From the NCBI GenBank assembly GCA_038851035.1, contig JAWCLH010000019.1, positions 1 through 52,948 of the forward strand: a stretch of DNA of 52,948 nucleotides. The letters are read 5' to 3'. Shown piece after piece: positions 51,468 to 52,948 of this stretch. The DNA is from Thermoplasmata archaeon (lineage in GTDB: Archaea > Thermoplasmatota > DTKX01 > VGTL01). Positions within the stretch are counted from its first letter, which is position 1. Each line of letters begins with the position of its first letter. A program made the position numbers and the translations under genes. Under the pieces are notes generated by a model, which had not been told where the DNA came from, did no database searches, and saw only the letters and a program-made list of their open reading frames with translations.

Positions 51468-51681
51468 GGGAGCATGGGGTAGTGGGATCCTTACGGGCTC
51501 CAGTTGAGAGCAAATCCAACGAACGCCTCCGGCGTCCGGGGATGACTGGAATCGGGTAAGCTGCGGGGCGGATGCATCCCTACCGGGCCATCCCCCTGCG
51601 GAAGAACTGGAGCGAGGACCCGGACAAACCGCCAGAGGCAGGGGATACCCGTCGACCTGGGTTCAAATCCCAGTGCTCCCA
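51468..51681 (+). tRNA. tRNA-Trp(CCA) with a 143-base intron at position 37/38
   Basis: The acceptor arms GGGAGCA and TGCTCCC, anticodon stem ACGGG/CCCGT (51493-51497 and 51648-51652), anticodon CCA at 51500-51502 and T arm CTGGG-TTCAAAT-CCCAG define the gene. The intron is 51504-51646. The splice site forms a textbook bulge-helix-bulge: central helix CTCC/GGGG, bulges AG|T and AT|A. The discriminator is A51681 and CCA is not encoded. Long tRNA-Trp introns in euryarchaea often carry a box C/D guide RNA; here the usual CTGA box D is not present, although a GATGAC like box C is seen. A T-run (51685-51688) follows. Confidence 0.9.
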
Positions 51682-51740
51682 CCCTTTTCTCTTCTTGGAT
51701 TTCTGAGATAAGGAAGCGCGGGCGGAAAACGGGCCTCCTA

Positions 51741-52050
51741 TCATTCTCCGGTGTACATATCGGGGTCGAGGCCCTTCTGCTTCAGTGGCCTTTTGAGCTC
51801 CGCGGCGATCTGGCGGGCTTGCGGGGAGTTACCGGATTCTATGTTCAGAATTTCCAGCACACAGTCGCGCTGGGAGCTTCTCCCCACGTCACGGATGAGA
51901 AAACGGAGCGTTAGCGCTGAGCCCGATGGAAGCGTGATGCGATACTGGCGACCACAGGGCTCGCCGGTCCGTTCGCCCACCCACACATGTCCATAGGACG
52001 ATGGCTCTGGATGGAAGTCATAGCGCCGGTCCCGGAGTTCCTTTTCGAGG
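51741..52050 (-). pseudogene. ORF probably cut by the neighbouring insertion sequence
   Basis: The frame is open for 108 codons up to 52064 but has no ATG; a GTG at 51986 would give only 81 residues and start inside a sensible-looking stretch (HLEKELRDRRYDFHPEPSSY then GHVWVGERTGEPCGRQ). The C-terminal part (LRFLIRDVGRSSQRDCVLEI) looks like a folded domain of unknown family. The most likely reading is a host gene whose 5' end was removed when the IS481-type element inserted near 52050. I do not recognise the family. Confidence 0.4.
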
Positions 52051-52948
52051 TGTGGAGTCCTGAATTAAGTTCCTCTCGTTGATTTGAGTTCATGTCCCGG
52101 ACCCCCTCTCTACCGTGAATCCCTCTTCCAATAGATAGGCAGGGGCATATCTGGCAACCATCTTGATATTCTCCCTGATGAACGCCCTTCTCTTTGCAGG
52201 CCACATCTTCCTGATGAACGCCTGGAACGGCGTCTCGCACTCCTCGAGCCTGAGGCTCCAGTGCGGCCTTCTGTAGTTATAGTAGCTCACTGCCCTCTCA
52301 AGCCCCCCGAAGTGCCCGATGAGCCTCATAATAGTTCCAGCCGCCTTCTCCACTTTCCCGTTGGATTGAGGATGCTTCACCCTGGCCTTCACATGTTCTA
52401 TCCCGTTCTCCTCGAGCCATTTCTGGAACATGTTCAATCCCGGTTCCGCACAGCTCTCTCTTGGTAAGGATGTGAATTGTGTTCCATGGTCGGTCATGAG
52501 CTGCCTGGGCTTGCCATAAGCTGCCACAGCCTTTTTGAGGGCTCTTAGACTATTCTGAGCGGTGGCATTTTTATATGAGCCGGCCCCCACCAGCAGCCTT
52601 GAAGCGTCGTCCTCTATAAGAATTACATACACACCCCCAATCTCTACCCAGTCAGCGTGCCAGAGAGAGTTGCTGTGCTTCCTCTCATACCGGACCCACT
52701 TCCGGCGTCTCTGCTTCCTGGGTTCATCTTTTGCCAGTCCATTCTCTTTAAGGATCCTGTGAATGCGGTTGTGTGGGATATTTATCCCCTCCTCACTTTC
52801 AATTGCCTTCTCCAGGATGAATGCTCCGGATGCTGGATGCCTGGCTCTTGCCCTCATTACATATTCCCTCTCTTCATCAGTGATTGGCTTAGGGGATGCC
52901 CCGGGCTTTTTAGGATATGGATATTCGCCCCTCTCACTATACCTGCGG
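52051..52948 (-). mobile_element. IS481-type insertion sequence, partial (runs off the right edge)
   Basis: The element contains a transposase on the minus strand. A candidate left end is TGTGGAGTCCTGAATTAAG at 52051, since many IS481 ends begin TGT and it lies about 40 bases past the transposase stop; the matching inverted repeat is outside the window, so the limit is tentative. Confidence 0.6.
52090..52948 (-). CDS. IS481-type DDE transposase (partial, N-terminus beyond the window)
   Basis: There are 285 visible residues, open to the edge, so the N-terminus (HTH part) is missing. The catalytic core has SLWHADWVEIGGVYVILIED (Asp), MTDHGTQFTS (Asp) and KHPQSNGKVEKAAGTIMRLI (Glu), the DDE triad of the rve integrase-core fold. 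YNYRRPHWSLRLEECETP is the typical C-terminal segment of IS481 enzymes. The visible part reads without frameshift or stop, so the element may be active. It shows no archaea-specific feature; these elements move between bacteria and archaea. Confidence 0.9.
   Translation of the reverse strand, partial: RRYSERGEYPYPKKPGASPKPITDEEREYVMRARARHPASGAFILEKAIESEEGINIPHNRIHRILKENGLAKDEPRKQRRRKWVRYERKHSNSLWHADWVEIGGVYVILIEDDASRLLVGAGSYKNATAQNSLRALKKAVAAYGKPRQLMTDHGTQFTSLPRESCAEPGLNMFQKWLEENGIEHVKARVKHPQSNGKVEKAAGTIMRLIGHFGGLERAVSYYNYRRPHWSLRLEECETPFQAFIRKMWPAKRRAFIRENIKMVARYAPAYLLEEGFTVERGSGT

Noticed and set aside
51281-51559. A 92-codon frame overlapping eL41 and tRNA-Trp
   Set aside because: It runs into the tRNA gene and has no domain pattern, while a different frame of the same DNA encodes eL41.
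51504-51646. Box C/D guide RNA inside the tRNA-Trp intron
   Set aside because: No CTGA box D found; listed as a question only.

Overview
The window comes from an archaeon with a GC-rich genome, most likely a member of the Thermoplasmatota or a close euryarchaeal relative. This rests on: two tRNA genes with introns at position 37/38 and archaeal splice motifs; many genes with a TATA-like box about 25 bases before the start codon and little or no leader; and archaeal families such as Spt5, CTP-dependent riboflavin kinase, archaemetzincin, archaeal phosphoglycerate mutase, Trm-G10, UPF0147 and eL41. The phylum is an inference from gene content; no rRNA is present.

Left part (1-11.9 kb): a surface-protein region. 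A partial exported beta-helix-like protein runs off the left edge. A 245-base block holding its promoter and signal peptide recurs in the same orientation at 6921-7165. Between the two copies lies an AT-richer island: a winged-helix protein, a four-unit palindromic array with a 26-base period, a secreted acidic protein, a 42-residue ORF and a 947-residue protein ending in a PGF-CTERM-like sorting signal. A 1509-residue membrane-anchored subtilase follows.

Middle (12-31 kb): mixed housekeeping and regulatory genes. QueH lies with a DsbD-like membrane protein; then come a PH-like membrane protein, archaemetzincin, the SMC-ScpA-Nudix cluster, a LysE exporter divergent from RibK, two paralogous membrane proteins with a carboxypeptidase-regulatory-like domain (one with a C4HC3 zinc finger), a DUF2085 protein overlapping an antisense neighbour by 405 bases, a PRC-barrel protein, a KaiC-like ATPase, an Spt5 fused to homing-endonuclease-type repeats, and a double winged-helix regulator.

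Envelope cluster (29.5-43.3 kb): three large zinc-ribbon, coiled-coil or TPR proteins, two of them membrane-bound. One (1749 residues) joins cytoplasmic TPRs to three exported beta-sandwich modules and a PEF-CTERM-like end. An HD phosphohydrolase and an exported lectin/Fn3/PKD protein follow.

Right part (43.3-52.9 kb): PyrD-PyrK-TrmG10, GcvH, a Cas4-like nuclease with four membrane helices inserted in its fold, ApgM, a DUF92 protein, UPF0147, tRNA-Arg(TCT), a tiny eL41 gene, tRNA-Trp(CCA) with a 143-base intron, and an IS481-type transposase running off the right edge beside a probably truncated ORF. No CRISPR array and no rRNA were seen.
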